This document shows, piece after piece, positions 47,026-59,846 of a stretch of 64,000 nucleotides of DNA. Under the pieces are notes generated by a model that saw only the letters and a program-made list of their open reading frames with translations, was not told the origin of the DNA and made no database searches. The translations under genes were made by a program, and so were the position numbers. The stretch's first letter is position 1; every line of letters starts with the position of its first letter. This DNA comes from Aotearoamyces nothofagi (lineage: Eukaryota > Ascomycota > Leotiomycetes > Leotiales > Tympanidaceae), in NCBI GenBank assembly GCA_015345905.1, contig JADDTR010000019.1, forward strand, positions 514,228-578,227, given 5' to 3'.

Positions 47026-48604
47026 GGTCAACGGGCGGCCCGATGTGGAGGTGGTGAATCGTGGGGTCTGGCGCAGTACAGCACTGTCGACTAGGTGTTG
47101 GGAAGAACAAGGAATAAGGTGTGCCGACGAGGAAGTAAGCAAAAGATACGCAATACATATGCATTATCTACGCACTGTACTGTAGATGCATTGTAGCACA
47201 CCTGCAGGAGGAATACGCCGGTACTGCAGTTGTTCGCAGGGCCGCGGCTGCTTTATGCTGCTCTGCTGGTGGGCTGGAATGGGCAGCATTCTGGAAAGGC
47301 GGGAAGAAGAAGTCTATCTGGGGCTGGCGCTTAGGCGAAACGGGGCGCCGAAGCGAGAATGCCAGACACAAAGTGCGGAGGGCCAGAGCGAACAAAGGCT
47401 GGGTTGGGTGTTGGCCCGCTGGCACCGCGGGCGCACGCACACCTTTCCAGGCCTGCTGGCACACTAAATCAACGGTGCTGCTGCCGCTGGGGGGGACAAT
47501 GGCAATGCCCTGCAGTGCCCTACAGTGCCCTACAATGCCCTACAGTGCCCTACACTGCAGCGCATACCGCCCGCCAGCCCTCCACGATGCCCACGAACAG
47601 CAATTCAATTGATTGTGCCTGTCCTCGCTGCCCTGCGCCATCTGCTCCCTCCCCCCCCGAGGGCGGCCGGCCTTCTGTGCGTGCGGCCTCTGTGTTGCAC
47701 CTGCGCGACAATGGAGGAGTCTACCTTCCGGCTACATATCCCGATCCGCTGCGCGCTCGCTACAGTGGTGAGGGCCTCTGCACGTTTGTCGTCATAGCGG
47801 CGGCACCCACTCTGCTTCCCGTCCACGCCGCGGCCGCCAAGTGAGACGCCATGAATAACCGTGAGTCGGCCGCTACGGTGCTGTAGGGCCAGCTCTGCCT
47901 TAGAAATCCACCCGCCAGGTAGCGTCTCCATGCCCTCTTCCCATCCAGCTCCAGCTTCTTGCGCACTTGCCTTGCTGCCGTCCTGCGTCGTTGCCCATAT
48001 TTGCTTGGCCATATTGCTCTCCTCGACTGCCCCTCCGCCGCTCGTTCTATGTTCTCTGTTCTCTGTAGCTCGCGATACGACTCCCGTTTGGCCGCCTATT
48101 ATTGTTATCGTGGGTTACGTGCAGCGCGACCCCTCCAAGGCTCGCTCCGCATGGTCGCCGTGGAGAGTCGAGACTGAAGGCCGACGTCTGCTTCCCTCCT
48201 CCAGCCCTGCGGCAGCGATGCTTGCTCCCTTCACTCGTTGATTGCCAGAATCTGACAAGCCTCGTATTACAGCCAGCCTCCCATTCCTTGTGGCTCACGT
48301 GTAGCGTCGATTTCGGTCCAGCCCTTGTCTCATATCTCACGATCTCCCGAGACGAGCACACGACGACGCGGATGCGAGAGCATCAGCAGACGACTGCGGA
48401 CGTCTCACGATTCTCTCCGCTCTCTCCATCCCCTCCCTTCCCATACTCCAACCGCCGGCAGTCTGCGCATTACCTGCATCGATAACCGACTGAGCGTTCG
48501 GAAGGGGATTCGCGAGTTTCTCGCCGTGGTAGCTTCATGGCCACGAGGGTTGCTGCTGCACACATGAGCACCTGTTGCATTAGCTACGAAAGGACCTCGA
48601 AATT
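47026..48604. promoter_or_regulatory. Long divergent intergenic region
   Basis: 1.6 kb between two start codons. GC-rich with a 10-base array at 47501-47555. Overlapping open frames on both strands have no domains. The last 600 bases may be a long 5' leader of the following gene. Confidence 0.4.
47501..47555. repeat. 10-base tandem repeat
   Basis: Five copies of a TACAGTGCCC-like unit with single substitutions. Confidence 0.92.
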
Positions 48605-51448
48605 ATGAGACGCAACAGAGGAGGAGGCTCGTCATTGAGAGGGAATGGCGGCCCAATGCCAGACTCCCTGTCCTTGATCAGGTCCTTCAATATTGAGACA
48701 AACCCAACTCGGCCAGTCAGGCCGTCGCCTCTGACAGCGTCGACCATCCCTGACATGCCGTTAGAAATCGTGGATCGTATAAGATCATTTCCGCTCTTCC
48801 TATCAGCTCCTGATCAGTTTTTCACGGCGATTGGGAAGCACTTACGGCCACAGGTGCACTCCCCTCACGATCATATCGTCACAGAAGGAGATGATGCGAA
48901 GGCCATGTACTGGCTGGTCCGGGGAGCTGTGGCCGTAACGTCGCGCGATGGAGAAGCCACATATGCAGAGTTGAAACCGGGTGCCTTCTTCGGTGAAATT
49001 GGCATTCTCATGGATGTGCCTCGAACGGCAACAATAATAGCGAGGACGAAATGCCTGCTAGTGGTGCTCAAGAAGGAAGATTTGCGAGCAGAGCTGCCCA
49101 ACTTTCCTGATATGGAGAAGGCTATCCTCGAGGAAGCCCAGGAGAGGCTGACCATACTGAATAAGAAGAGGAAGGAAAGTGGATTTGGACCGAAGACGGT
49201 ATTGACCTCGTTGCCTGCAATAGGCGGCAATGTTGCCCGAGAACCTGCGCCAGGCGAGGTTTCCACTGGAGAAGTCGGGCATATCGAGAAAGGCGCCGTT
49301 ATTAATCATAAGAAACGAAAGTCGCCCAGTCCAGGTATTACGGAAAATCCAACGGCTGGTAGTGCCCTTGGCAGTGGGCTGGTTAATGTAAGGAAGACGC
49401 TCAAAGAACTACCTCTCTTCTCTACTCTTCCTCCAGATATACTTCATTTCCTAGGGCTGAGCGCACAGCCACGAACATATCCTCCATTCACAGACATTAT
49501 ACAGCAAGGAACCCCGGGGAACGATATATACTTTATCATTAGGGGCGAAGTTGAAGTTATCCACGGGATAGCTAATGGTCAGAGCCCAAAAGGACGCCTG
49601 TCGGGATCTCATATGCGTCCGCGCCTGAGGCAAGGCCAATACTTTGGAGAGGTTGCTAGCTTGGCCTTAGCACCACGAAGGACTGCCACTGTCAGGTCGA
49701 TAACAACCGTCGAATGCCTCATGATTGGCGGTGACGTTCTTGGAGAGCTCTGGAGACGTTGTTCGCCAGATATTCGGCGTCAAGTGGAGGCTACAGCTAA
49801 ATTGCGATATGGTGATTCTGAGGATACTGATGTGACAATGGTTGATATCGACACCTCAACGCCTTCTATCAATGAACTCGAGATCGAGGATCGCTCTTCA
49901 ATAAATAGACAGTCCCTCCCTCAGGTGACTTTCACTCTGTCCAAGCAGAATAGCATGGAAGAATCAGAGGTTGTCGGAGCCACGGACCCCGATCCGTTCT
50001 TGAGTGTTGACATGGACAATATGAGGTCAAGGACCGGCCGAAGATCTTCGTGGGCCCCGCCACAGCCGGGCACTCCACCTTCAGAGACCAAGGACCCATC
50101 AGCGGCTGAAGTGATATCCAGACCGGGTACGCCACTGTCTTCCAAGTTCATTCAGACGACAACACCGCCGGATTCACAACTGCGGCTAAAGAGACCTAGG
50201 GTCCAGCGACGGGCAAGTCAGTTCAACAAGGGAATGTTCCCAGATAATGTGCTCATCAAGATATTTTCATACCTTGATGTCTATCAGCTAATGCGCATTC
50301 GGGCTGTCTCTCTTCATTGGTCTAGAATTTCGAGTACCTCACCTGAAGTTGCACGCAATATTGATCTCTCGGCCTACAACCGTAAAGTCACGAATCGAGC
50401 TCTGGTCGATTACATTTGCCCGTTTATTGGAAATCGTCCCCGGAACATAGACTTAAGCAATTGTTTCCATGTCACAGACGAGGGCTTCAATGCTTTGTCA
50501 CAGCAATGTGGTCAAAATATCAAGGAATGGAAAATGAAGTCGGTCTGGGATATCACAGCAAATTCTATTCTCGACATGGCTAATAATGCTAAAGAACTTG
50601 AAGAAATTGACCTCTCGAACTGTCGCAAGGTCAGCGACAACCTTCTGGCTCGCATTGTAGGCTGGGTTGTTACAGAACCGCATACGCCGGAGCAACTAGG
50701 ACCGAGAGCACTAAAACATGGCCAGCAACAAGGCCTAGTCCTACCCCCGGTTGGTACAGTTATCGGATGTCCGAAGCTGAAGAGGCTTACGCTCTCTTAC
50801 TGTAAACACGTCACCGATCGCTCTATGGCTCACCTCGCATTGCATGCACACCAAAGACTGCAGAGTATGGACCTTACGCGATGTACGACGATAACAGATA
50901 GCGGATTTCAGCACTGGAGCATGTACAAGTTTGCTAAGCTTGAGAGACTAGTCCTGGCCGACTGTACATATCTAACGGACAGTGCCATTGTTTACTTGAC
51001 TAATGCTGCCAGAGGGCTGAAGGAACTAGACCTTGTAGGCCGCCCTAGTATAATCTTTATGTTCAATGCTGACGGATGACCAAACTAGTCGTTCTGCTGC
51101 GCTCTCTCAGACACAGCAACAGAAGTTGTCTCTCTTGGCTGCCCGGTGTTGAGATCTCTTAAACTGTCCTTTTGCGGATCCGCTGTCTCGGATAGTTCAC
51201 TCCGCAGTATCGGTCTCCACCTATTAGAGCTTGAAGAGCTATCAGTACGTGGGTGTGTCCGTGTTACTGGTATAGGGGTAGAGGCAGTCGTAGAGGGTTG
51301 CACTATTTTGAAGGAATTCGATGTAAGCCAATGCAAAAACCTTGCAGGGTGGTTGGAGGACGGTGGCGAGGAGAAATCAAGAAAAGCTTACAAAAGAAAT
51401 GTTCGATTTATAACGAAAAAGGAGGACGGAACGACGAGTCTTAGATGA
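48605..51448 (+). CDS. Protein with two cyclic-nucleotide-binding-type domains, F-box and LRRs
   Basis: Exons 48605-51034 and 51089-51448 give 929 residues. cNMP-type domain 1 (about 55-165) has a phosphate-cassette-like AFFGEIGILMDVPRTATI. Domain 2 (about 261-400) has QYFGEVASLALAPRRTATV. Both keep the Glu and Arg positions that bind cyclic nucleotide in PKA regulatory subunits. After a Ser/Pro-rich linker comes an F-box at about 542-580 (FPDNVLIKIFSYLDVYQLMR), then leucine-rich repeats of the AMN1/F-box type (IDLSNCFHVTDEGFNAL, LTLSYCKHVTDRSMAHL, LVLADCTYLTDSAIVYL), continued after the intron (LDLSFCCALSDTATEVV, LSVRGCVRVTGIGVEAV). Inference: an SCF adaptor whose target binding could be gated by a nucleotide or other ligand. 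No kinase or channel part is present. The combination is known to me only from fungi. Confidence 0.92.
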
Positions 51449-52213
51449 AAACATGGCCATCTCTGTATAGTACGATTTTGAGCGACGTGGCGGGCTATGC
51501 CTGCGTTTATGATTGTTTCTAGCGCGAAGCTCACCTACGATATCACGACAGTAATTCTCCATCTAGCTAGAATTCCAGGATAGACTGGACTGGTCTTTTA
51601 TAAAAAGATCTCATTATGTACAATTATGCGGATTTGGGATGAGTGAATAGCTGATAGTTGATAGATCCGGCCATCTAATAGATACTATCTTCTGCATGAA
51701 AAATGCCCATCGTTTGACTAAGATCTCGGCACAAGGTCATATCACATTTTAATTTTGTCCCAGACTCCCTTGTCTAAGAATTAGGCATCTACTATATCAT
51801 TCTTGACTCACTGCCGCCCTTCCCATAGACTAGGAGGTTGAATGTCAGCAATCGTCTACTGCACCAATACTCTATTGCTACAGACCTTTATATTAGCTAT
51901 CAAAAGTAGTTCAAGGTCATTCAATACTGAAATAATAATAATAGCGACATGGTAGTAGCATTAGTTTCTACTTTGTATGATGAGTTCTTGCAACTGCTTC
52001 GCCTCTAGGTAGGTATCATTACGTTGACGTTCGCTTATGCCTAAGGCAGAACATTCTCGAGCTTTCCATTCGCCGTCAATGATTAGCAACCTGTGGACGT
52101 CATTTTATACCCGCGGACACACCCCCGGAGTCATCTACACCTCCAGCCAAAATCTACAACTCTTCGCCCATCAATTCTCAGCCCGAGTCACTCATCTCAG
52201 ATTTATCGAAACC
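51449..52213. other. Intergenic, AT-rich
   Basis: 3' region of the F-box/LRR gene and promoter of the following gene. In-frame upstream codons from 52037 could extend the next protein but contain no better start. Confidence 0.5.
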
Positions 52214-53300
52214 ATGGCTTTTGCAGTCAGGACGCCGTTCAGGCTCACCGCCATCATCTCCGGCGCATCAAAGTCGGCCCTCAAATCTGTGCCCGCCCGG
52301 GCTTTCCACCAGAGTCGGCCTGCGGCGAACATTTTCTTCACAGCACGCACCGTCCGCAGCACGACGCCCATCAAGTCCATCCCCGGTGTTCGAAATGCCT
52401 TCAAGCAATCGAGGGCCTACAACACGCAGCAGCAGGTCGCGCAACCGCCGAATGCCAGCCTCGTGCAGAAACTGGTGGTCGGAGGAGCGGTCTTTGGGGG
52501 AACTCTTTTACTTACGAATGCCATCTTCAACCGCGAGACACGAGAGGACGGAGGCATGCCGCCGTTTGAGAGATCGTATCTGAACGATACCTTCTTGCAT
52601 ACCGGCCTGGGCATCGGAATCATCGGTATTTCGGCGAGAGCGATGTACCAGAGCGGTCTCGTCTACAGAATCATGGCTACAAACCCGTGGATTGTCATGA
52701 TTGGCGGTCTCGCATTGAGTTTTGGTACGATGTTGGGCTGCAGAAATACTGATCCAGATAAGTAAGTGCATGGACGAAGATATGTCTTATGCGGAAAACT
52801 AACGTCGTCACAGCTATGTCCAGAAGTACGCTCTCTGGGGCGCATTCAACGCCACGCAGGCCGCCTTCGTCGCTCCCCTCCTGTTCATGGCTCCTCCCGC
52901 ACTCATCGCTCGGGCTGGTCTCTACACAGTTGCCATGATGGGATCTATCGCACTCGTTGGTGCGACTGCTAAGCAGGAGAAGTACCTATACCTCGGAGGC
53001 CCTCTCCTTGCCGGCGTCGCAGTCGTCGCCGTCTCCGGATTCGCGCCTCTCGTTCTCCCCGCCACCGCTGTCCGAACACTAGCCTTCACCGAGAACCTCT
53101 GGCTGTACGGCGGCCTCGCCGTCTTCGGCGGCTTCACCCTCTACGACGTCCAGAAGGTCCTGATGCATGCCCGAGCCGCGGAACGAGGCCTGATGAGGAG
53201 AGACGCAGTCAACGAGAGTATCAGTCTGGAACTCGACTTCTTGAACATCTTCATCCGCATGGTGCAGATCCTCATGATGAACCAGAACCGGAGGAAGTAG
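52214..53300 (+). CDS. Mitochondrial Bax-inhibitor-1 family protein (GHITM-like)
   Basis: Inner-mitochondrial-membrane multi-pass protein of the TMBIM5/GHITM branch, which in animals affects cristae structure and cation exchange. Exons 52214-52761 and 52814-53300 give 344 residues. A basic, Ser/Ala-rich N-terminal targeting region (MAFAVRTPFRLTAIISGASK, then ARAFHQSRPAA) precedes six to eight helices: VVGGAVFGGTLLLTNAIF, GLGIGIIGISARAMY, WIVMIGGLALSFGTMLG, and after the intron LLAGVAVVAVSGFAPLVLPA and LYGGLAVFGGFTLYDVQKVL. The C-terminal signature SISLELDFLNIFIRMVQIL with an Asp fits the family. Codons in exon 2 are strongly C-ending. Confidence 0.93.
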
Positions 53301-55566
53301 GGGGGAGGTGGACTTGTGAACGCATAGGCGGAGGAGTACTCGAAAAATTGATACGGTAGTTCAGGAGCTTTGGGTCGGGGTTTGGTCTCTCCACAAATCG
53401 ATGTTGTAGTAGTTGGCCTCCTCTCTTAGATTGTGCTAATATGAAATAATTGTACTATTCTCAAATGATTGATTCATATATTTCTTCTGGCAGTCTAGTT
53501 ATCATAAATATGATGGCTAACGGGTGCCTCCATGCTCCCGATCGCCGGCTCCATCCATCTCTAGCCCGCCACCTCCCCTCCTGCAGACGCTGACCGTTCC
53601 TAAAATTCCACATCGCAGACGTAGCACCCTTGCCCTCTAAGCCTAGTCTTGTCTAGGAGGATCTGGATCGCTGCGTGCTACTCGATTCATATATCTTTGC
53701 GGGCCCTGGGTGTGGATGGATGAATGCTGCTGCTGGGTGTGGGGCTGGGGTGGTGAGGGGGGTTGGTGGTTTGTATTTGGCCGTTAAGAAGGGATATTGA
53801 ACTAGGTAGGGAGAGGTGCAGATAATATTAATAATGCATGCGGGTGAGAACTGATTAGGAAGTTACGTGACTCTGCATGAATGAGAGAACGCTATCACGT
53901 GAGAGTCATAATCACGTGCGTGCCAGAGATCCATCTGCCAATACACGGATCTAACTGTCACAAATCTGGGATATATGTTGCACTAGAGCCGGCGAAGTAG
54001 TTCGTTCCGGCGTGAGAGACAGTGCGGGGTATCATAGCAGATGCTGCATCAATCATGCTCCTCAGAGAGAAGAGGGGTTTCTCTGTCGGGCCTTTACATC
54101 ATCCTCGTATCAATGGCATCAGCTGGCTCGTCAGTAGAGCAACGAAGACAAGCAATGTGATCAAGATGCTGTGAGCTGTCGGATGGCGGACAGCGCCTAC
54201 CCCGGCCATATACTCCTCATCGGTCCGTCCCCTCGACCCGTTACAAACCCGGCTCGGGGATGTACAGCTGGCCCGATAACAAAGGCAGGCAGGGCGGGCG
54301 ACCCTATTTACGCTTATCCCGACGGCACTTGCTGCTCTCGTGGAGATCTGGCCGGCGGGGAGATGGGCAGTCTTGAAGGATCAAGGGAGATGAGACAACA
54401 CGTATGTATTACTCGCTGCGTGTCGCGCTGTCGTGGGCGGACTATCCTCGCGAAGCCTCCCGTCGCCGGGAGACAAGCAGGTGCATCACTACCCCTCCTA
54501 TCCTATCCTTCTCCAAGTTGCAGAGCTCTGCAGGGTGGGATGAGGTGCGGATGCCTGCTCGGGCGTTGCAGCAGCGGACGGCGAGATCAGCTGGGCCGGA
54601 GTGCATTTCCACGTCTGAGCTGGTCTGAGGCCGTCTTGGGCATCTGTTTTCTCTTGGCCTGGCCAGATGTGCCAGTTGTGCCAACGCGCGCGTGAGATGC
54701 CCGGGTGCCTGTACCCCGCAAATCTAAGGCACCAAGATGCTCCAAGGTGCCGAGGCACCGGCAGCTGCAGATCTGGGCTAGCGGCGCGGGCCGGTCGTCG
54801 TCCAGTCAGCCGGCCGTGCTGCCAATATGAAAGTTGGAAGAAGCAAAAGAAAACAGAAGAAACAATAGAAGAAAAAGAACAAAAAGAAGAAAAAGTAAAG
54901 ATGGGAGAGAGGCTGGGAATACCAGCGATGCCAGCGATGCCAAGGACCTGCTTTCATGACTAGCCGACATGTTGACGCCGCCCGCAAATCGAGAAGCCAC
55001 ACTCTCCGTGCATGCGGCACTCCGTTCCATCTCATCTAGCCGTCGGTACCTCACACGCTCGCTCGCAGGGCGATCCAACCACAGGAAGCCACGAAGGGTC
55101 GCAAGACCCAGATGACATCCATGGCGTCAGGTCGCCGTCTCCGACCCGGCGCTCCAGCGAAGTTTGCTCTGGAACATTGGCCAGTGCAGCGCGGCTGTCG
55201 TGCCATGGCTGACGGCGAGCGTGACTGTGACTGTGACTTCGCCCTTCCTCCGCGCCCGTCCTCCACGCTTCCGATACGTAGGAGAAACAGACAGCCCAAC
55301 AGGCCTTCTGCAGGCAAGGTAGGCTCGATCCCCATCGTCACCAGCTGCGCGGGAAGAAAACTGCAAGGCTGGAGGCTGCATCGATCGGTAAGGTGGCTTT
55401 GCTGCAAGGAGAAGCTTCCGCCTCTGGATATATAGCTTCGTTACCCGGCCATTCCAATAATGTGAGCGGTGTTGATTGCTCTCAACGAAGACTCCCCTAC
55501 TTCTTTCTCTTGTGCATGCCTTCTCTCCTTCCGCCTCCCTCTCACTGTCCACTTGCAAGATCAACC
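53301..55566. promoter_or_regulatory. Long intergenic region upstream of the exo-glucanase
   Basis: No supported gene in 2.3 kb. A purine-rich run of AAGAAAAAG type lies at 54833-54902, and a CT-rich leader at 55500-55560 precedes the next ATG. Paired E-boxes are listed separately. Confidence 0.45.
53894..53918. promoter_or_regulatory. Two ATCACGTG E-boxes 17 bases apart
   Basis: ATCACGTG at 53894-53901 and again at 53911-53918 match the RTCACGTG bHLH (Cbf1-type) consensus. They lie 0.6 kb after the mitochondrial gene and 1.65 kb before the glucanase start. Binding is inferred only. Confidence 0.35.
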
Positions 55567-57101
<1,535 letters not shown>

Positions 57102-57600
57102 AACCTTCACAACCCAAGGAGTTTGCAGGCCAAGGAAGAAACGCAGCATGAAACCGTACAGTTAATCTGGACGGATATATTTACGACTCACGAATTGACG
57201 GCTGAGGCTATGATACCCTTGATCGCAGACCTTTGTTCTTCTGGAGGGATGGATGAGCTTTCGAATCTGTGCATAAGCGGATCAATTTGGGTGAAAGAAT
57301 CAACCAGGGATTGTATTTGTAGTTAAAGGAAGGTGACAAACATTCAAAACTTGAAGGCGGGCCGTATATAGGTAGTTTAGCAAATATATCAAGAGGTTCG
57401 TTCGGGAATCGAGAATTACCGAGTTGAAGCATGATGGTGATGATAGTTTGCCGGCGTAAAATCGTTCGTGTTTTATCGAATGCGTATAGTAGATCGATGA
57501 CGCTTTATCGAGCCTGGCGCCCTGATAGTGCGAGCCGTTTTTCGGTATGATGTATCGCCTAGGTACTCCCTGGAGTTTATGTACGTGTTTGGGTATTTGA

Positions 57601-57990
57601 AAGTAAAGTGAGAGGGGGTGGAGGAGGTGGAGGAGGTGAAAGGGGGTGAAAGGAGGTAGAGGAGGTGAAAGTAGTAGGTGAAGGAAAAGTGAAAGTAAAG
57701 TAAAAGTAAAGTGAAAGGAGGGTAGAGGAGATGAAAATAAGAGAAAGGGGGTGAAAGGGGGTAAAAGGGGGTAAAAGTAATAGTTAGATGAAAGAAAAGT
57801 GAAAGTAGGTTAGAGAGGGCGAAAATAAGAGAAAGGGGGTTAGACTAGTAGGTAAAAGTAAAGTGAAAGTAAAATGAAAGGAGGGTAGAGGAGATGAAAA
57901 TGAGGAAAAGGGGGTAAAAGGGGGTAAAAGGGAAGTAAAAGTAAAGTAAAAGCAAGGTAAAAGTAAGGTTTTTAAAAGTAAGTGAAAGGG
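57601..57990. repeat. Cytosine-depleted purine-rich repeat tract
   Basis: About 390 bases with only about four C on the plus strand. It is built from diverged GTGAAA, GTAAAA and GGGGGT(A/G)AAA units, and G runs of four or five recur through it. Confidence 0.93.
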
Positions 57991-58202
57991 GGCAAAAGTA
58001 GCCAGCTTTCGCTGTTACTGATACCAGACAACCCCTCGTCCGTTCTCAAACTTTTCAAAAGGGGGGTCTCTTTTCATGACTCACTTCGATCGGCTAGTGG
58101 AGTCCAACACGCATCCCCTCGTCATGCTATATGTACCTAAGATCAGACAATAGAAGAGAGAGAGAGAGGTGGAGTTCTAGAATCCAGAATTCGATCTGTA
58201 CA

Positions 58203-58224
58203 GATGGATGGATGGATGGATGGA
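58203..58224. repeat. (GGAT)n tetranucleotide repeat
   Basis: About five copies. Confidence 0.92.
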
Positions 58225-58416
58225 TCAAAATGGAACCGTATTATATTGGCTAGCTATTATATCTATAATCCAGCCCCCGCCCTGATATCACCCTAGGGAA
58301 CGGTCAGAGCTCCAGGAGAAGGAAAAGGGTGTCGATGGATGGGAAATGATACAGCGCCTACAGACCCAGCCAGCCTACTCCCCGATCCAGCCCGCACAGG
58401 CTCCTGCGCCGGGGGC

Positions 58417-58418
58417 GA

Positions 58419-58450
<32 letters not shown>
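58417..58450. repeat. (GAAA)n tetranucleotide repeat
   Basis: About eight and a half copies ending 11 bases before the stop codon of the patatin-like gene. Confidence 0.94.
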
Positions 58451-58460
58451 GTGCCCCGAC

Positions 58461-58901
58461 TCAATGAACGGAAACAGCAGAAGACAGCCTCCCGACCTGG
58501 AGGCGGCCGTTGATCTGCTCCATCTTGGCATCGACCGTCGTGTCGCTCAGGTAGTCCCGCGCGGCGGCGAAGGCGAGGCCCGTCTGCGCGCCGTCGTTCT
58601 GCGCCGTGCCGGGCGGCGACCGCGCCGGCGCCAGGCGGTAGTACAGCGGGCCGTCGCGCGGGTAGATGTTGCGCAGCTTCGCGCGCACGTCGGCCTCGAT
58701 CTCCGTCTCCAGCCGCCGCAGCTTGGCGTCGGTGCCGCGGTCCTTGACGGATCCGAAGGTGCTGACGCGCTCGAGGTGCTGCTGCTGCTGCTGCTGCTGC
58801 TGCCTCTCGCCGTCGCTGCTGGGCGGCTCGGCCGAGTGCTTGCGGACCACCTCGCGGAAGCGGACGGGGAGGCGCTTGGGGGAGGAGGGGGAGGCGGAGG
58901 C

Positions 58902-58932
<31 letters not shown>

Positions 58933-59846
58933 TCTTTGGCGCCGGACGCTCTCTTCTTGACGGGGCGCTCGTCGATGGTGGTCGAGGACAGCGGCCTCTT
59001 CTGGTACGACGGGTTTGCGCGCAGGGGCGCCTTCGTGCCCCAGGAGAAGCGCCGCGCGATCTGCCTGACGTCGGACTCGTTGGGGAGGCCAGGGCCGATG
59101 TTCACCACGACCGAGAGGGGCACGCCGGTGCCGTACAGCCCCCAGATCTCGTCCAGGGCGAGCTCGGTGATGTTATGCGGCTTGGGGAACCTGTTGTCCG
59201 CGAACATCGTCCGGCCGCTGCGGGCCATCTGCTCCCTCCAGGGGGGGGTAAAGTACTTGGCCGCGCCCGTGACGCCGAAGGCACGTGATATCTGGAACGC
59301 CTCGGGGTTCTTGGGCCCCTCGAGGAGCTTTCCCGGCAGCTTTGCTCCCTGCGTGTCGTACGTGCGGAAGAGGTTGTAGCCTCTGCCATCCGACCTCAGG
59401 GCCGCGACGAAGACGTGCCGGGTCCGCGCGCCCTGGATGTCGTCCTCGAAGAGCCGCTCGCCCGTCCCGTACACCTGGGTCAGGCGGTCGACGTGCTGGA
59501 CGAGACGGTCCGTGTCGAAGTAGCAGTGCTGGAAGATGCGCATCCGCATGGCCTCCGAGTTCGATCGCGGCGCGATGCCCTGCGTGATCTTGTACCACTC
59601 CGAGAGGCAGGACGTGATGTCCATCCTGAAGCGGCCGAGCAGAATCGCGAGCCAGCCGCCTGCACCGATGCCGGCAATGATATCGAAGACCTCGCATGGC
59701 CGCGGCTTCTTGTTTTCCACTCTGCTGTTTCTGGCAATCGATTCAAGGAGCTCGTCCAAGATCAAGAGCGTGGAGATGGCTTGCAGCCCTCCGCCGTCCA
59801 AGGTCAGTATCTTCAACGGCTTGGTAACATCTGGCAGGGGGGCCAT
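58461..59846 (-). CDS. Patatin-like protein lacking the catalytic serine
   Basis: Single exon, 461 residues. The patatin fold is recognisable: KILTLDGGGLQAISTLLIL (residues 12-30) and FDIIAGIGAGGWLAILLGRF at the nucleophile elbow. The normal GxSxG is GIGAG here, so Gly61 replaces the catalytic Ser. The oxyanion Arg-Gly after GGG is Gln-Ala, and the usual Asp-Gly-Gly is ADNRF. Lipase activity by the normal Ser-Asp dyad is therefore not expected. The frame is intact and GC-rich, so it looks like a maintained pseudoenzyme. The C-terminal third is low complexity with a Thr-Ala repeat, a poly-Gln run and a helical segment (DAKLRRLETEIEADVRAKLR). Its divergent neighbour is an intact patatin. Role unknown; lipid binding or regulation of the partner is conjecture. 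Confidence 0.88.
58778..58803. repeat. (GCT)n coding poly-Gln
   Basis: GCT trinucleotide run on the plus strand, read as CAG on the minus strand, giving eight Gln in the patatin-like protein. Confidence 0.93.
58901..58930. repeat. (CGGTGG)n coding Thr-Ala repeat
   Basis: Five copies of a hexanucleotide, in frame, coding alternating Thr and Ala. Confidence 0.93.

Larger units (their letters stand above)
57102..58460. other. Convergent spacer dominated by purine-rich DNA
   Basis: Between the 3' ends of the glucanase and of the patatin-like gene. It contains the cytosine-depleted tract and two tetranucleotide repeats; no gene seen. Confidence 0.6.
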
